Of a stretch of 64,000 nt of DNA, positions 18,446-28,436 are shown in pieces. The notes below the pieces were generated by a model. The model saw only the letters and a list, made by a program, of their open reading frames with translations. It made no database searches and had not been told where the DNA came from. Each line of letters begins with the position of its first letter. The stretch's first letter is position 1. Source of the stretch: Salinicola halimionae (GTDB taxonomy: Bacteria > Pseudomonadota > Gammaproteobacteria > Pseudomonadales > Halomonadaceae); the NCBI RefSeq assembly GCF_003206065.1, contig NZ_PZJQ01000005.1:457267-521266 (forward strand). The letters run 5' to 3'. The position numbers and the translations under genes were made by a program.

Positions 18446-18452
18446 AGAGACA
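18435..18452. promoter_or_regulatory. GlrR-like activator site 1
   Basis: AGTC-N10-GACA, one mismatch to the enterobacterial GlrR consensus TGTC-N10-GACA. It overlaps the argA stop codon. It is the first of three such sites upstream of a sigma-54 promoter and the glrK-qseG-glrR genes. Confidence 0.6.
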
Positions 18453-18479
18453 CCCGAAATACCCTGTAGTGTACTTTAC

Positions 18480-18497
18480 CGTCTCCAAATAGAGACT
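18480..18497. promoter_or_regulatory. GlrR-like activator site 2
   Basis: CGTC-N10-GACT, matching the GTC-N10-GAC core. It is embedded in a perfect GTCTC-N6-GAGAC inverted repeat, 45 bp (centre to centre) downstream of site 1. Confidence 0.58.
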
Positions 18498-18543
18498 ATT
18501 TAAATAGCTGATTTTATTATATTTATTATAAATGTCATCAAAG

Positions 18544-18561
18544 GTGTCTGTTTGTGGAGAC
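18544..18561. promoter_or_regulatory. GlrR-like activator site 3
   Basis: TGTC-N10-GACG, one mismatch to the TGTC-N10-GACA consensus, 64 bp (centre to centre) downstream of site 2. It lies about 110 bp upstream of the -24 element, the normal distance for a sigma-54 enhancer. Confidence 0.62.
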
Positions 18562-18635
18562 GTTTTTGGGGCCATTTAGCGTTGTCTTGACGCCAATCCC
18601 ACGTCCGGCTCAAACGCTCTCTGTGCAGTCATTTT

Positions 18636-18648
18636 CAAGTAATTGATT
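18636..18648 (-). promoter_or_regulatory. Consensus IHF site
   Basis: CAAGTAATTGATT fits the reverse complement of the IHF consensus WATCAANNNNTTR at every position. It is AT-flanked and lies between the GlrR-like sites and the sigma-54 promoter, where DNA bending is needed. Confidence 0.6.
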
Positions 18649-18668
18649 AATATAATTTTTTAATAAGT

Positions 18669-18684
18669 TGGCACGGGTATCGCT
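18669..18684 (+). promoter_or_regulatory. Sigma-54 promoter (-24/-12)
   Basis: TGGCAC-N5-TCGCT, one mismatch from consensus TGGCAC-N5-TTGCW. The invariant GG (18670-18671) and GC (18682-18683) are correctly 12 bp apart. The predicted transcription start is about 18694-18695. Confidence 0.68.
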
Positions 18685-18693
18685 ATAGTCTTT

Positions 18694-19160
18694 ATCGAGA
18701 GCGACGAGATGGCCTCTCCGGAAGCTATCTCGCCGAATCTTGTCAGGCTCCTAACTACCCTGTGCAGAGCCATCAAGATTCGACAGCGTCTGCTCCACGC
18801 GATGTGTGACTTAGGTTGCGATGAGACGGGTGTGGCCCATCGGGCATGGAGATACACCATCCGGGCAAGGATGCCCCGGCAAGGATGCCTTCCCCCTCGC
18901 GAGAGGGGACCCATTGCAAGCGGTTGCCGGACTTCCTGAATCAAGCATTCGGAAGTCAGGCGATCGATTCAGAGACGAAGCCGGCGGTTCGCCGCCACGG
19001 TATTCGATAGCCCCTGAATGGCTGAGTCGAGTGCTGGCTTCGGGGCCTCCGGGCTCACGGGAGCGATCTCGAGTAGCTGATTCAGGCAGTGTTTCTAGGT
19101 CGTTTTCGACCCTTCAGTTCCCTGCGTACCTTGGGCCGGCTCTGCCGGCCCTCTTTTTTT
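18694..19160 (+). ncRNA. Candidate GlrR/sigma-54-controlled small RNA (GlmY-position)
   Basis: A transcript is inferred from the sigma-54 promoter at 18669-18684 to the intrinsic terminator ending at 19160, up to about 465 nt. The stretch holds stable hairpins, for example ACTTCC/GGAAGT extended by GAAT/ATTC at about 18932-18958 and GGCGG-ttcg-CCGCC near 18981-18994. Short open frames exist, but none has a good ribosome site or recognisable protein. In enterobacteria the sRNA GlmY occupies exactly this place upstream of glrK and is driven by GlrR, IHF and sigma-54. I could not recognise GlmY sequence similarity, so the identity is positional inference; a processed, shorter RNA is possible. 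Confidence 0.5.
19133..19160 (+). terminator. Intrinsic terminator before glrK
   Basis: Perfect 8-bp stem GGGCCGGC / GCCGGCCC with a TCT loop, followed by CTTTTTTT. It ends the candidate sRNA and separates it from glrK. Confidence 0.85.
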
Positions 19161-19282
19161 GTCGAGATTTTTTGTCAGAGCTTTTTCAGCGAATTCGCCG
19201 GCAGGTCCGGTGTGTGGATATTCCTGGCCCATCCAGGCCTGAATAGGCTTTCAACAATAATGTTATCCTTGCGGAACGATCC

Positions 19283-20854
19283 ATGACCCCGATGGGCATC
19301 CTGCATAGAGCGATCTTCATGACCACCGAGCTCTCCCGACGTTGGCGTCCTCGCTCGCTACTTCAATTGGTATTGTTGGCTTTCGTCGTCGTGATGTTGC
19401 CGATAGCGGTACTGATGTTTCAGGCTGGCCAGGCGCTTTCGCAACTCTCGACCCTTGCCGATCAAAGTGCGCGGCAGGCCGTCGAAGAGACGCGTCGAGC
19501 ACGCATGCTGAGTTCGCTGGCGTTACAGATGGAACGCAGCGCGCGCCAGTATGCGGTCATCGAGGAAGAAGGCCTGCGCGACATCTACGACCAGAAGGTT
19601 CAGCAGTTCGGCGTGCTGCTGGAGCAGCACGAGCCGTTGATGCGCAACAATGCCGATTTCCAGTCACTGGTTGAGCGCTTCCAGCGCCTGCGCGTCCTTC
19701 CCCCGGCGCCGGTGGACGACATGAGCGCCTTCCTGGAAGGTTTCTCCGGATTCGCCACCGAGTCCGAGGCGGTGCGTGACGATACCAACGAGCTGATCGA
19801 CGCGCGTATCGCCGATATTCGCGAGCAGGCCAATTCGGTCAAGGCGCGTCTGTGGATGCAGACCGCCGCACTCGTCTCTGCCAGCCTGATCCTGATGCTG
19901 TTCTTTACCTGGTTGATCACGCGGCCGATTCGACAGCTCGAGCGGCGCATCTTCGGGCTAGGCAGCGGCGACCATAGCGATACGCCGGCGCGTATCCAGG
20001 GTCCGGCGGAATTGGTTCAGTTGGGGGATCGGCTGTCCTGGCTGTCGGGTCGACTATGCGAGCTGGAAGCGCAGAAGCAGCAGTTCCTACGGCACATGTC
20101 CCATGAATTGAAGACACCCCTGGCCAGCGTTCGAGAGGGGACGGCACTGCTTGGCGATGGCGTGGCCGGAGAGCTCACCGAGCGCCAGAGCGAAGTGGTG
20201 AGATTGATCGACGAAGGCGGCCAGGAACTGCAGACACTCATCGAGCAACTGCTGGATTACAATCTGCTCCAGAATAGTCGGCGCATGAAGGTCGCCCAGT
20301 TCGATATCGCCACGGTGATCCAGGAGGTGCTGTCCAAACATCGGCTGGCCCTCGATAACAAGGATATGCAGGTCAAGAGCCCGCATCACCCGCTGATGTG
20401 GCAGGCGGATCGTGAGCGGACGGCGCGGGTTCTGGATAACCTGATCTCGAACGCCATTGCCTACGGCGCCAACGGCGGTCAACTGGTGATCCGTCTCGCA
20501 CAGCAGCGCGACTGGCTGGAGGTGGACGTGGCCAATAGCGGTGAACCCATTGCCGAAGCCGATCGCGATCATCTGTTCGAAGCTTTCTATCAAGGCAGCG
20601 CGCGCCGCAAGGGGCCGTTGAAGGGGTCGGGGATCGGCCTTTCGGTCGCCTCGGACTGTGCCCGATTGCAGAATGGACAACTGGCGCTGGTCGACGATGC
20701 CGAGCTGCCGGTCTGCTTCCGGCTCACGCTGCCATGGGCGGATCGCCGGGCGCGCGGTTCGCAACATGATAGAGCGCAATATGCTAATGAGACTGCTCGG
20801 GACGAGGCACTGCCGGGCGGTGATGTAAGGAAGGAACCATGGTCAGTCAGATGA
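19283..20854 (+). CDS. glrK: Sensor histidine kinase GlrK (QseE/YfhK family)
   Basis: Membrane sensor kinase of 523 residues. Order: TM1 (about 28-50), periplasmic or extracytoplasmic helical domain (about 50-190), TM2 (about 195-213), HAMP (from LITRPIRQLERRIFGL), HisKA with phospho-acceptor in HMSHELKTPLASV, and HATPase with NLISNAIAYG and the GSGIGLSVA box. The first ATG (19283, GGAA 7 bases upstream) is used; ATG at 19319 is possible. It heads glrK-qseG-glrR, overlapping qseG by 16 bp. It should phosphorylate GlrR under envelope stress. Confidence 0.9.
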   Translation: MTPMGILHRAIFMTTELSRRWRPRSLLQLVLLAFVVVMLPIAVLMFQAGQALSQLSTLADQSARQAVEETRRARMLSSLALQMERSARQYAVIEEEGLRDIYDQKVQQFGVLLEQHEPLMRNNADFQSLVERFQRLRVLPPAPVDDMSAFLEGFSGFATESEAVRDDTNELIDARIADIREQANSVKARLWMQTAALVSASLILMLFFTWLITRPIRQLERRIFGLGSGDHSDTPARIQGPAELVQLGDRLSWLSGRLCELEAQKQQFLRHMSHELKTPLASVREGTALLGDGVAGELTERQSEVVRLIDEGGQELQTLIEQLLDYNLLQNSRRMKVAQFDIATVIQEVLSKHRLALDNKDMQVKSPHHPLMWQADRERTARVLDNLISNAIAYGANGGQLVIRLAQQRDWLEVDVANSGEPIAEADRDHLFEAFYQGSARRKGPLKGSGIGLSVASDCARLQNGQLALVDDAELPVCFRLTLPWADRRARGSQHDRAQYANETARDEALPGGDVRKEPWSVR

Positions 20855-21384
20855 AAACGACGCTGGTACTGGTCGGCGTGATGGCGCTGGCGGGTTGCCA
20901 GTCTCTCTCCAGTGAATCCATTCCCGCCGGCTGTGGCGAAATCCCCACCTACGCCGACAATGTTTGCCTGGTCGATTCCTGGGTGGCTTTCGGTCTACAA
21001 GCGCAGCGCGGCGACGACGATTGGCGCGAACAGACGCTGGGCAAGGTCGGTCAGCGTCGCATGGAGCAGAAAGCCGTGAGGGCGCTGGTACTCTCCTGGG
21101 ATGGCCCCGGCGAGTGGCAATACGCGTCGAATCTCTACAAGGCCTCGATCGGCTCGGCTCCGGCCCGACTCCAGCCGTTGCTTCAGCAATGGCTCAACGA
21201 ACTGGAAGAGCGTCGGAAGCTCTATGCTCAACGAGGCACGGGCGCGAGCCAACAGGGGAGTCTTCACAACGACACGCAGGCACTGAAGAACGAAAACCAG
21301 AAGCTGAAGCAACAGCTCAAGGAGATGTCGGACAAGCTCGACGCATTGACCGATATCGAGCGGACGATCAACGCACGCGACTGA
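20839..21384 (+). CDS. qseG: QseG-like outer-membrane lipoprotein
   Basis: Lipoprotein of 181 residues with a lipobox MALAGC (Cys about residue 20) after a short hydrophobic signal. The C-terminal ~55 residues form a coiled coil (KNENQKLKQQLKEMSDKLDAL). Its place between glrK and glrR and its size match QseG (YfhG), which in E. coli binds the kinase's periplasmic side and is needed for its activity. The ATG follows AAGGAACC and overlaps the end of glrK. Sequence identity to enterobacterial QseG is low by eye, so the name rests mainly on context. Confidence 0.78.
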   Translation: MVSQMKTTLVLVGVMALAGCQSLSSESIPAGCGEIPTYADNVCLVDSWVAFGLQAQRGDDDWREQTLGKVGQRRMEQKAVRALVLSWDGPGEWQYASNLYKASIGSAPARLQPLLQQWLNELEERRKLYAQRGTGASQQGSLHNDTQALKNENQKLKQQLKEMSDKLDALTDIERTINARD

Positions 21385-21390
21385 TAACGG

Positions 21391-21480
21391 GAACGTTCAG
21401 GACTGATTTCGAAGAACGTTCAAGACTGATTTCGAAAACGTTCACGACCGACCTTCGAAGGCACGCGAACGTTTTTCGAA
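21391..21480. repeat. 23-bp tandem repeats with GAACGTTC palindromes
   Basis: Units start at 21391, 21414 and 21437 (period 23), each reading roughly GAACGTTCARGACTGATTTC-GAA; the third has diverged. A fourth partial copy (GAACG to TTCGAA) follows to 21480. The series starts 7 bp after the qseG stop and fills the start of the qseG-glrR gap. The embedded 8-bp palindrome GAACGTTC makes protein binding possible. Confidence 0.78.
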
Positions 21481-21639
21481 GCAGCAACGCCGCGCGATCG
21501 TCAACACTCACGAAAAACCAAGCCAATCGTGCGATTCAAGGCCGTTTCATGGCCACACCGTATCGCACGACCGCGTCACATCGAGCGTGACACGCCCTCT
21601 TCGATAACGACGAGGCGAAGCGGTGGCAGAGAGGTGCCT

Positions 21640-23079
<1,440 letters not shown>

Positions 23080-23160
23080 TCGCTGCCGAGCGGCTAGCGG
23101 CCGTTTTTCGAGATGGCTGCGTGTAGAACCAGATAAATCCCCCCGTCAGACTGACGACGA

Positions 23161-23195
23161 CCCGATCCGGCAAAGTGTTGCCGGATCGGGTTTTT
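23161..23195 (+). terminator. Strong intrinsic terminator after glrR
   Basis: Perfect 13-bp stem CCCGATCCGGCAA / TTGCCGGATCGGG with an AGTG loop, followed by TTTTT. It closes the glrK-qseG-glrR operon, about 80 bp after the glrR stop. Confidence 0.92.
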
Positions 23196-23217
23196 CATGT
23201 CGCCGAGACAGCGAGTG

Positions 23218-24150
23218 CTAGTTCGTGTCAGTACCTGCTTCGCCCGACGCACCCGGGGTCAGTTCGGTAATCCGCTGACGTAGCCATCGGTGAAGAGGAT
23301 GAGTCGTGGTGCGATCATGCCAGACCATTGCCATGTCGAAACCGGGCACAGGGAGCGGCGGATCGAAAAGTCGCACCCGACCGGCACGGTCATCGGCGAC
23401 TCGAGTGGGAACCAGCGCGATCATATCGCTGCGCGCAACGATCTCCGGTACCACCAGGAATCCCGGCGCCGACAAGGCTACACGGCGATGAAGCCCGATG
23501 GCGGCCAGAGCATCGTCCATGGGCCCGTGAAAGCCGCCGCCTTCCGGCGAGACGATGACATGATCCAGTTCGCAGAAAGTGTCGAGGTCGAGGTGCTGTT
23601 CCGGTAACGCAGGATGGTCGGGGCGAACGATGGCGACATATTCCTCCCGGTAGAGTGTGCGCATGCGCAGGTTGTCCGGCGCCGTTTCGGGCGTCGTCAG
23701 GGCCAGATCGACCTCTCCGCGCACCATCTGCGCCTCGAGAATCCCGGTGTCTATCGTCCGCCAGGCGATGTTCAGGTTCGGAGCCTCGCGACGCAGTGCC
23801 TGCGCCAGCGGCATCAGGATCGAATACTGCACATAGTCACTGGCGGCGATGGCGATCGTGGCCGTGGCGGTGGCCGGGTCGAACGGGCTGCTTTCGGCGA
23901 CGACCTGGCGCACGCCCTCGAGGGCGGCGTGAAGCGGCGCCTGAAGCTCGAGCGCACGTTGGGTCGGAATCATGCCGCGCTGCGCGGGCAGCAACAGTGG
24001 ATCACCCAACAACTCACGCAGTCTGGTCAGCCGGGTCGAGATGGCCGGCTGGCTAAGGTGCAGTCGCTTGGCAGCGCGACTGACATTGCGTTCCGCCAGC
24101 AGGGTGTCGAGAGTCACCAGCAGATTCAGGTCGAGCCGTTCGATATCCAT
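23218..24150 (-). CDS. LysR family transcriptional regulator
   Basis: LysR-type regulator of 310 residues. The N-terminal winged HTH (about 1-65) has LDLNLLVTLDTLLAERNVSRAAKRLHLSQPAIS, split here by domain logic into helix and recognition helix; the LysR substrate domain follows (about 90-300). It resembles the NodD/SyrM/PcpR-like group. It is divergent from a flavodoxin-fold quinone oxidoreductase 114 bp away, so that gene is its likely target and a quinone or aromatic compound a likely signal (inference). Confidence 0.88.
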   Translation of the reverse strand: MDIERLDLNLLVTLDTLLAERNVSRAAKRLHLSQPAISTRLTRLRELLGDPLLLPAQRGMIPTQRALELQAPLHAALEGVRQVVAESSPFDPATATATIAIAASDYVQYSILMPLAQALRREAPNLNIAWRTIDTGILEAQMVRGEVDLALTTPETAPDNLRMRTLYREEYVAIVRPDHPALPEQHLDLDTFCELDHVIVSPEGGGFHGPMDDALAAIGLHRRVALSAPGFLVVPEIVARSDMIALVPTRVADDRAGRVRLFDPPLPVPGFDMAMVWHDRTTTHPLHRWLRQRITELTPGASGEAGTDTN

Positions 24151-24264
24151 TTTATTGATACCAAGACATAAATTAAACGATTTCTACAATACCAGACGAC
24201 GCGTCAGGATCATGGGCCCAACGTGATCATTTCCCCGATCATTGCCACAATGAGGAACCGGCCC

Positions 24265-25065
24265 ATGAGCCATATTCTGATCGTCCATGCGCATCCCGAG
24301 CCAAAGTCGCTGACCAGCGCGTTGAAGGATCTGGCGCGAGAAACCCTGCAGGCACAGGGGCATGAGGTGCAGGTCTCGGACCTCTACGCCATGCAGTGGA
24401 AAGCGATTGCCGACCGCGAGGATTTCATCGACACGGTCGACCCGGACCGCTTGAGCTACATCGCGGAATCCCGCCATGCCTATGCGTCACAGACGCAAAC
24501 CCTGGATATCGCGACTGAACAGCAGAAACTACTGTGGGCCGATGCCGTTCTGTTCAGCTTTCCGCTGTGGTGGTTCGGCATGCCGGCAATTCTCAAGGGG
24601 TGGGTCGACCGGGTGTTTGCTTTCGGGTTTGCCTACGGTGTCGGCGAACACGGCGGGGAACGGTGGGGCGATCGTTACGGCGAGGGCGTACTGGCCGGCC
24701 GTCGCGCGATGCTGATCCTGCCGATTGGCGGCCGCGCGCCGCACTACAGCAATCGCGGCGTCAATGGCAGCCTGGAAGAGATTCTGTGGCCGATACACCA
24801 CGGCACGCTGTTTTACCCGGGTCTAGAAGTGATGCCGCCGTTCCCTGTCTATCAGAGCGACCGGCTCGATGAAGACGGTTGGCAGCAGGTCGTGGCCAGT
24901 TTCAAATACCGTCTCGAGCACTTGTTCAGCGATGCCCCGATTGCTTTTCGGCGACAGAACGGCGGGCACTACGATACGGATCAGCGTCTCAAGCCCGGCC
25001 TGGGCAAAGGCGAGGGCGGAACGCGTATTCATCTTGTTCAGACGGGGGAGCCCGAAGAGCGGTGA
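24265..25065 (+). CDS. NAD(P)H dehydrogenase (quinone), flavodoxin-fold
   Basis: FMN/FAD-dependent quinone oxidoreductase of 266 residues of the NQO1/MdaB/KefF type (PF02525). Visible signs are HILIVHAHPEPKSL (flavin phosphate loop), WADAVLFSFPLWWFGMPAILKGWVDRVF (quinone/flavin site) and LPIGGRAPHYSN. The ATG at 24265 follows GAGGAACC. It would carry out two-electron reduction of quinones or electrophiles, avoiding semiquinone formation. It is divergent from a LysR regulator, which probably controls it. Confidence 0.88.
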   Translation: MSHILIVHAHPEPKSLTSALKDLARETLQAQGHEVQVSDLYAMQWKAIADREDFIDTVDPDRLSYIAESRHAYASQTQTLDIATEQQKLLWADAVLFSFPLWWFGMPAILKGWVDRVFAFGFAYGVGEHGGERWGDRYGEGVLAGRRAMLILPIGGRAPHYSNRGVNGSLEEILWPIHHGTLFYPGLEVMPPFPVYQSDRLDEDGWQQVVASFKYRLEHLFSDAPIAFRRQNGGHYDTDQRLKPGLGKGEGGTRIHLVQTGEPEER

Positions 25066-25162
25066 CCTGTCGTCAATGACCGATCGGTAATTTCAGGCCA
25101 AGGCTGGCAGCTAAGAGTCGATTTATTCCCGATCGGTAATTTTCCACACTCATCGTCGAACG

Positions 25163-26524
25163 TCAGCTCTTCAACCGTCGCTTCACTTCCAGCTTCAAGC
25201 GGCCTTCGCCGAGGCGGGCCGTTAGCATTTGACCGGGTTGAGTCTGGCTGGCGGCGCGAACGACCTGACCGCTGTCGTCCTGCAGGATCGAATAGCCTCG
25301 GGCGAGTACGGCGAGCGGGCTCACTGCATTGAGTTCCCGGGTGATTCCCTGCAGGTTTTGGTGCTCCTGATGCAGGCGACGCTGCTGGGCGGTCTCGAGC
25401 CGCTGGCGAAACTGGTCGACCCGTTCGCGGGACTGGCGCAGCGTTCGGCTGGGGTCGTGAAGGTGGAAACGCCGCTTGGCGGCGTCCAGATGCTGGCGCT
25501 CACGCTGCAGGCGTTGGCGCATCGCCAGCTGCAAGCGGCGATCCAGCCCCGCCAGATGCTGACGTTGCTGGGCGAGCCGCTCGCCGGGATGGCGCAGCCG
25601 GGCGCGTAGGTGATCGAGCCGCTGGGATTCGGCATTGACGCGACCCTGCCAGGCGCGAGCCAATCGCTGGCGCTGCTGGTTCAACGATGCTTCGAGATCG
25701 CGGCGATCCGGCACTAGCCGTTCGGCGGCGGCGGAAGGCGTCGGCGCGCGCACGTCGGCAGCGAACTCGGCCAGGGTCACGTCGACCTCATGGCCGATGG
25801 CCGCCATTACCGGCAGCCTGGAGTGGAAAATCGCCCGCACCAGGTGCTCGTCGTTGAACGCCCACAGGTCTTCCAGACTGCCGCCGCCGCGGGTGATCAG
25901 AATCGCATCGAACGGATCGCTTTCGTCTTCCCGCCGCGCCTGACGATTAATCAAGGCCAGCGCACGGATCAGCGCTGGCGGCGCATCCCGACCCTGAACC
26001 ACGGACGGAAACACGCTGACGCGGACCATCGGCCAGCGCGCCTGCAGCACCGCCAGGACATCGCGAATGGCCGCGCCGGTGTTCGAGGTGATCAGCGCCA
26101 GATGACGGGGCGGATAGGGCAGCGGTCGCGCATTGGCGAACATGCCCTCTGCCTCGAGCTTGCGCTTGAGCCGTTCGTAGGCCGCCATCAGCTCGCCTTC
26201 GCCGCTGGGCTGGACGGCATCGACGATCAGTTGATAATCGCCGCGCGGCTCGAAGATCGACACCCGCCCGCGCACCTTGATCCGATCGCCATCCTTCAGC
26301 GGCGTGCGCGACAGGCTCGCCCGGTTGCGGAAAAACGCACACTTGAGCTGGGCCTTGGCGTCTTTCAGCGTGAAATAGATATGCCCTGAAGCGGGGCGCG
26401 CCAGCCCGGAAATCTCGCCCTCGACCCAGCAGTCGCCGAAGCCGCGCTCCAGCATCTGGCGGGCCTGGCGATTGAGATCGCTGACGGAGATCGCCTGTGG
26501 TGACGGTGAGGTGAACGCAGGCAT
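25163..26524 (-). CDS. xseA: Exodeoxyribonuclease VII large subunit
   Basis: Catalytic large subunit of 453 residues; with XseB it degrades single-stranded DNA from both ends. The N-terminal OB-fold (about 1-105) has CWVEGEISGLARPASGHIYFTLKD. The catalytic core has VITSNTGAAIRDVL, ARGGGSLEDLW-type ITRGGGSLEDLWAFND and IGHEVDVTLAEFAADVRAPTP-type motifs. A long helical region rich in Gln/Arg (about 270-400) forms the XseB-binding coils. It is divergent from guaB, as in many gammaproteobacteria. Confidence 0.95.
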   Translation of the reverse strand: MPAFTSPSPQAISVSDLNRQARQMLERGFGDCWVEGEISGLARPASGHIYFTLKDAKAQLKCAFFRNRASLSRTPLKDGDRIKVRGRVSIFEPRGDYQLIVDAVQPSGEGELMAAYERLKRKLEAEGMFANARPLPYPPRHLALITSNTGAAIRDVLAVLQARWPMVRVSVFPSVVQGRDAPPALIRALALINRQARREDESDPFDAILITRGGGSLEDLWAFNDEHLVRAIFHSRLPVMAAIGHEVDVTLAEFAADVRAPTPSAAAERLVPDRRDLEASLNQQRQRLARAWQGRVNAESQRLDHLRARLRHPGERLAQQRQHLAGLDRRLQLAMRQRLQRERQHLDAAKRRFHLHDPSRTLRQSRERVDQFRQRLETAQQRRLHQEHQNLQGITRELNAVSPLAVLARGYSILQDDSGQVVRAASQTQPGQMLTARLGEGRLKLEVKRRLKS

Positions 26525-26589
26525 GGGCTGACCCGGACGGAAACGGTTATGGATGGTCGAAAGCCTAACACGAAGCCGGCGGACCTAGT

Positions 26590-26637
26590 GCTGCTCAGAA
26601 ACGGTGCTGGTCAGAAACGGTGCTGGTCAGAAACGGT
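26590..26637. repeat. Threefold 16-bp tandem repeat upstream of guaB
   Basis: Units of 16 bp at 26590, 26606 and 26622. The last two are identical (GCTGGTCAGAAACGGT) and the first has one change; a degenerate continuation (GCCGGTCG) follows. It lies between the divergent xseA and guaB genes, just upstream of the guaB promoter. Confidence 0.82.
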
Positions 26638-26683
26638 GCCGGTCGAATACAGCGCCGATCGAACCCCGAACCCCTGCTTGCCA

Positions 26684-26712
26684 TTGAGAGGCAACGGCCA
26701 AACGACTATAAT
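26684..26712 (+). promoter_or_regulatory. Sigma-70 promoter of guaB-guaA
   Basis: -35 TTGAGA (26684-26689; 5 of 6 consensus), 17-bp spacer and a perfect -10 TATAAT (26707-26712). The predicted start at about 26719 leaves a leader of roughly 118 nt before the guaB ATG. No PurR-type operator was recognised. Confidence 0.78.
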
Positions 26713-26836
26713 GCGCGATTAACTTTTCGCGGCCCCGGTCCATGCCGGTCCACACTGCAAGGACCGTCTCCAAGGACACTCGCGGTGCCGCAGGCTGTCA
26801 CAGGCTCCCCACCACCTGCCAATTGGGTTTCCGACC

Positions 26837-28306
26837 ATGCTACGTATAGCGCAAGAAGCTCTTACGTTCGACGACGTATTACTCGTACCCCGCTACTCGG
26901 ATGTCCTGCCCAGAGACGTCGACCTCAAATCCCGCCTGACCCGCAACCTGACCCTGAACATCCCGCTGCTCTCTTCGGCCATGGATACCGTGACCGAAGC
27001 GCGTCTGGCGATTGCCATGGCGCAGGAAGGCGGTATCGGCATCATCCACAAGAGCATGTCGATCACCCAGCAGGCCGCCGAGGTCCGCAAGGTCAAGAAG
27101 CACGAGAGCGTTATCGTCAAGGACCCGGTCACCGTGGGCCCCAACGCCAAGCTGCAGGACCTGCTGGAGATGGCCAAGGAGTACGGCTATTCCGGCTTCC
27201 CGGTCGTCGAGGGCGAAACACTGGTCGGGCTCGTCACCGGGCGTGACATGCGTTTCCAGCCGGATTACAGCGACAGCGTCGAAGCGATCATGACCCCGCG
27301 TGAAAAGCTGGTCACCGTGCTCGAAGGCACCTCGCTCGATGTGATCAAGACCAAACTGCAGGAAAACCGCATCGAGAAGATCCTGGTCGTCGACAAGGAC
27401 TTTCACCTGCGTGGCCTGGTCACCGTGCGTGACATCGAAAAAGCCCGCACCTACCCGATGGCCGCCAAGGACGCCGATGGCCGCCTGCTGGTCGGCGCCG
27501 CCGTCGGTACCGGCCCGGAAACCCCGGATCGCATCGCCGCGCTGGTCGAAGCCGGCGTCGACGTGCTGGTCGTCGATACCGCCCACGGCCACTCCAAGGG
27601 CGTCATCGACCGCGTTCGCTGGGTCAAGGAACACTATCCGGAGCTGCAGGTGATCGGCGGTAACATCGCCACCGGCGACGCCGCCGTGGCGCTGGCTGAA
27701 GCCGGCGCTGACGCGGTCAAGGTCGGTATCGGCCCCGGCTCCATCTGCACCACCCGTGTCGTCACCGGCGTTGGTGTGCTGCAGATCACCGCCGTCGCCA
27801 ACGTCGCCGAAGCGCTCAAGCCGTTCGACATTCCGCTGATCGCCGATGGCGGCGTGCGCTACTCCGGGGATATCGCCAAGGCGATCGTCGCCGGCGCCAG
27901 CACCGTGATGCTCGGCAGCATGCTCGCCGGTACCGAAGAGTCACCGGGCGAAGTCGAACTGTTCCAGGGCCGGACCTACAAGGCCTATCGCGGCATGGGT
28001 TCCATGGGCGCGATGTCCCAGACCCAGGGCTCCTCGGATCGCTACTTCCAGAGCAAGGATGAAGGCGTCGAGAAGCTGGTGCCGGAAGGGATCGAAGGCC
28101 GCGTGCCCTACAAGGGCCAGATGAGCGCCATCGTTCACCAGATGATGGGCGGCCTGCGCGCCTCCATGGGCTACACCGGTTGCCATAACATCGACGAGAT
28201 GCGCACCCAGCCGGAGTTCGTCAAGATCACCGGCGCCGGGATTACCGAATCCCACGTGCACGACGTACAGATCACCAAGGAAGCGCCGAACTACCGCGCT
28301 GGTTGA
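26837..28306 (+). CDS. guaB: IMP dehydrogenase
   Basis: First committed step of GMP synthesis, IMP + NAD+ to XMP; 489 residues, the usual length. The TIM-barrel catalytic domain is interrupted by a Bateman module of two CBS domains (about 93-205). The active-site Cys is in [15 protein letters not shown]. The N-terminal [14 protein letters not shown] and the [10 protein letters not shown] phosphate region are conserved. A near-consensus promoter stands upstream, and guaA follows after 130 bp, so the two form the classical guaBA operon. Confidence 0.97.
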   Translation: MLRIAQEALTFDDVLLVPRYSDVLPRDVDLKSRLTRNLTLNIPLLSSAMDTVTEARLAIAMAQEGGIGIIHKSMSITQQAAEVRKVKKHESVIVKDPVTVGPNAKLQDLLEMAKEYGYSGFPVVEGETLVGLVTGRDMRFQPDYSDSVEAIMTPREKLVTVLEGTSLDVIKTKLQENRIEKILVVDKDFHLRGLVTVRDIEKARTYPMAAKDADGRLLVGAAVGTGPETPDRIAALVEAGVDVLVVDTAHGHSKGVIDRVRWVKEHYPELQVIGGNIATGDAAVALAEAGADAVKVGIGPGSICTTRVVTGVGVLQITAVANVAEALKPFDIPLIADGGVRYSGDIAKAIVAGASTVMLGSMLAGTEESPGEVELFQGRTYKAYRGMGSMGAMSQTQGSSDRYFQSKDEGVEKLVPEGIEGRVPYKGQMSAIVHQMMGGLRASMGYTGCHNIDEMRTQPEFVKITGAGITESHVHDVQITKEAPNYRAG

Positions 28307-28318
28307 TTGACTCGTTAG

Positions 28319-28387
28319 TCGGAAGGGGGAAGGGAGGAGTGGGAAGTGCATCTTTCCTCTTCGCTCTTTCCTCTTCATTCTTTTCCG
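28319..28387. repeat. Purine tract followed by pyrimidine tract between guaB and guaA
   Basis: A G/A run at about 28319-28346 (one T) is followed, after TGCA, by a C/T run at about 28351-28386 (two purines). The two can pair into an imperfect hairpin with GGAAG/CTTCC-type blocks. It is intergenic in the guaBA operon. Confidence 0.55.
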
Positions 28388-28436
28388 GCCGTGCTTTTGT
28401 CTCGGCAATTGAAACCATTACGGCGGTGGCCCCTTC

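Noticed and set aside
18709-18939. Possible 76-codon protein in the argA-glrK gap
   Set aside because: No ribosome site, Arg/Cys-rich shadow-like composition and no domain; the gap is better explained as an RNA gene.
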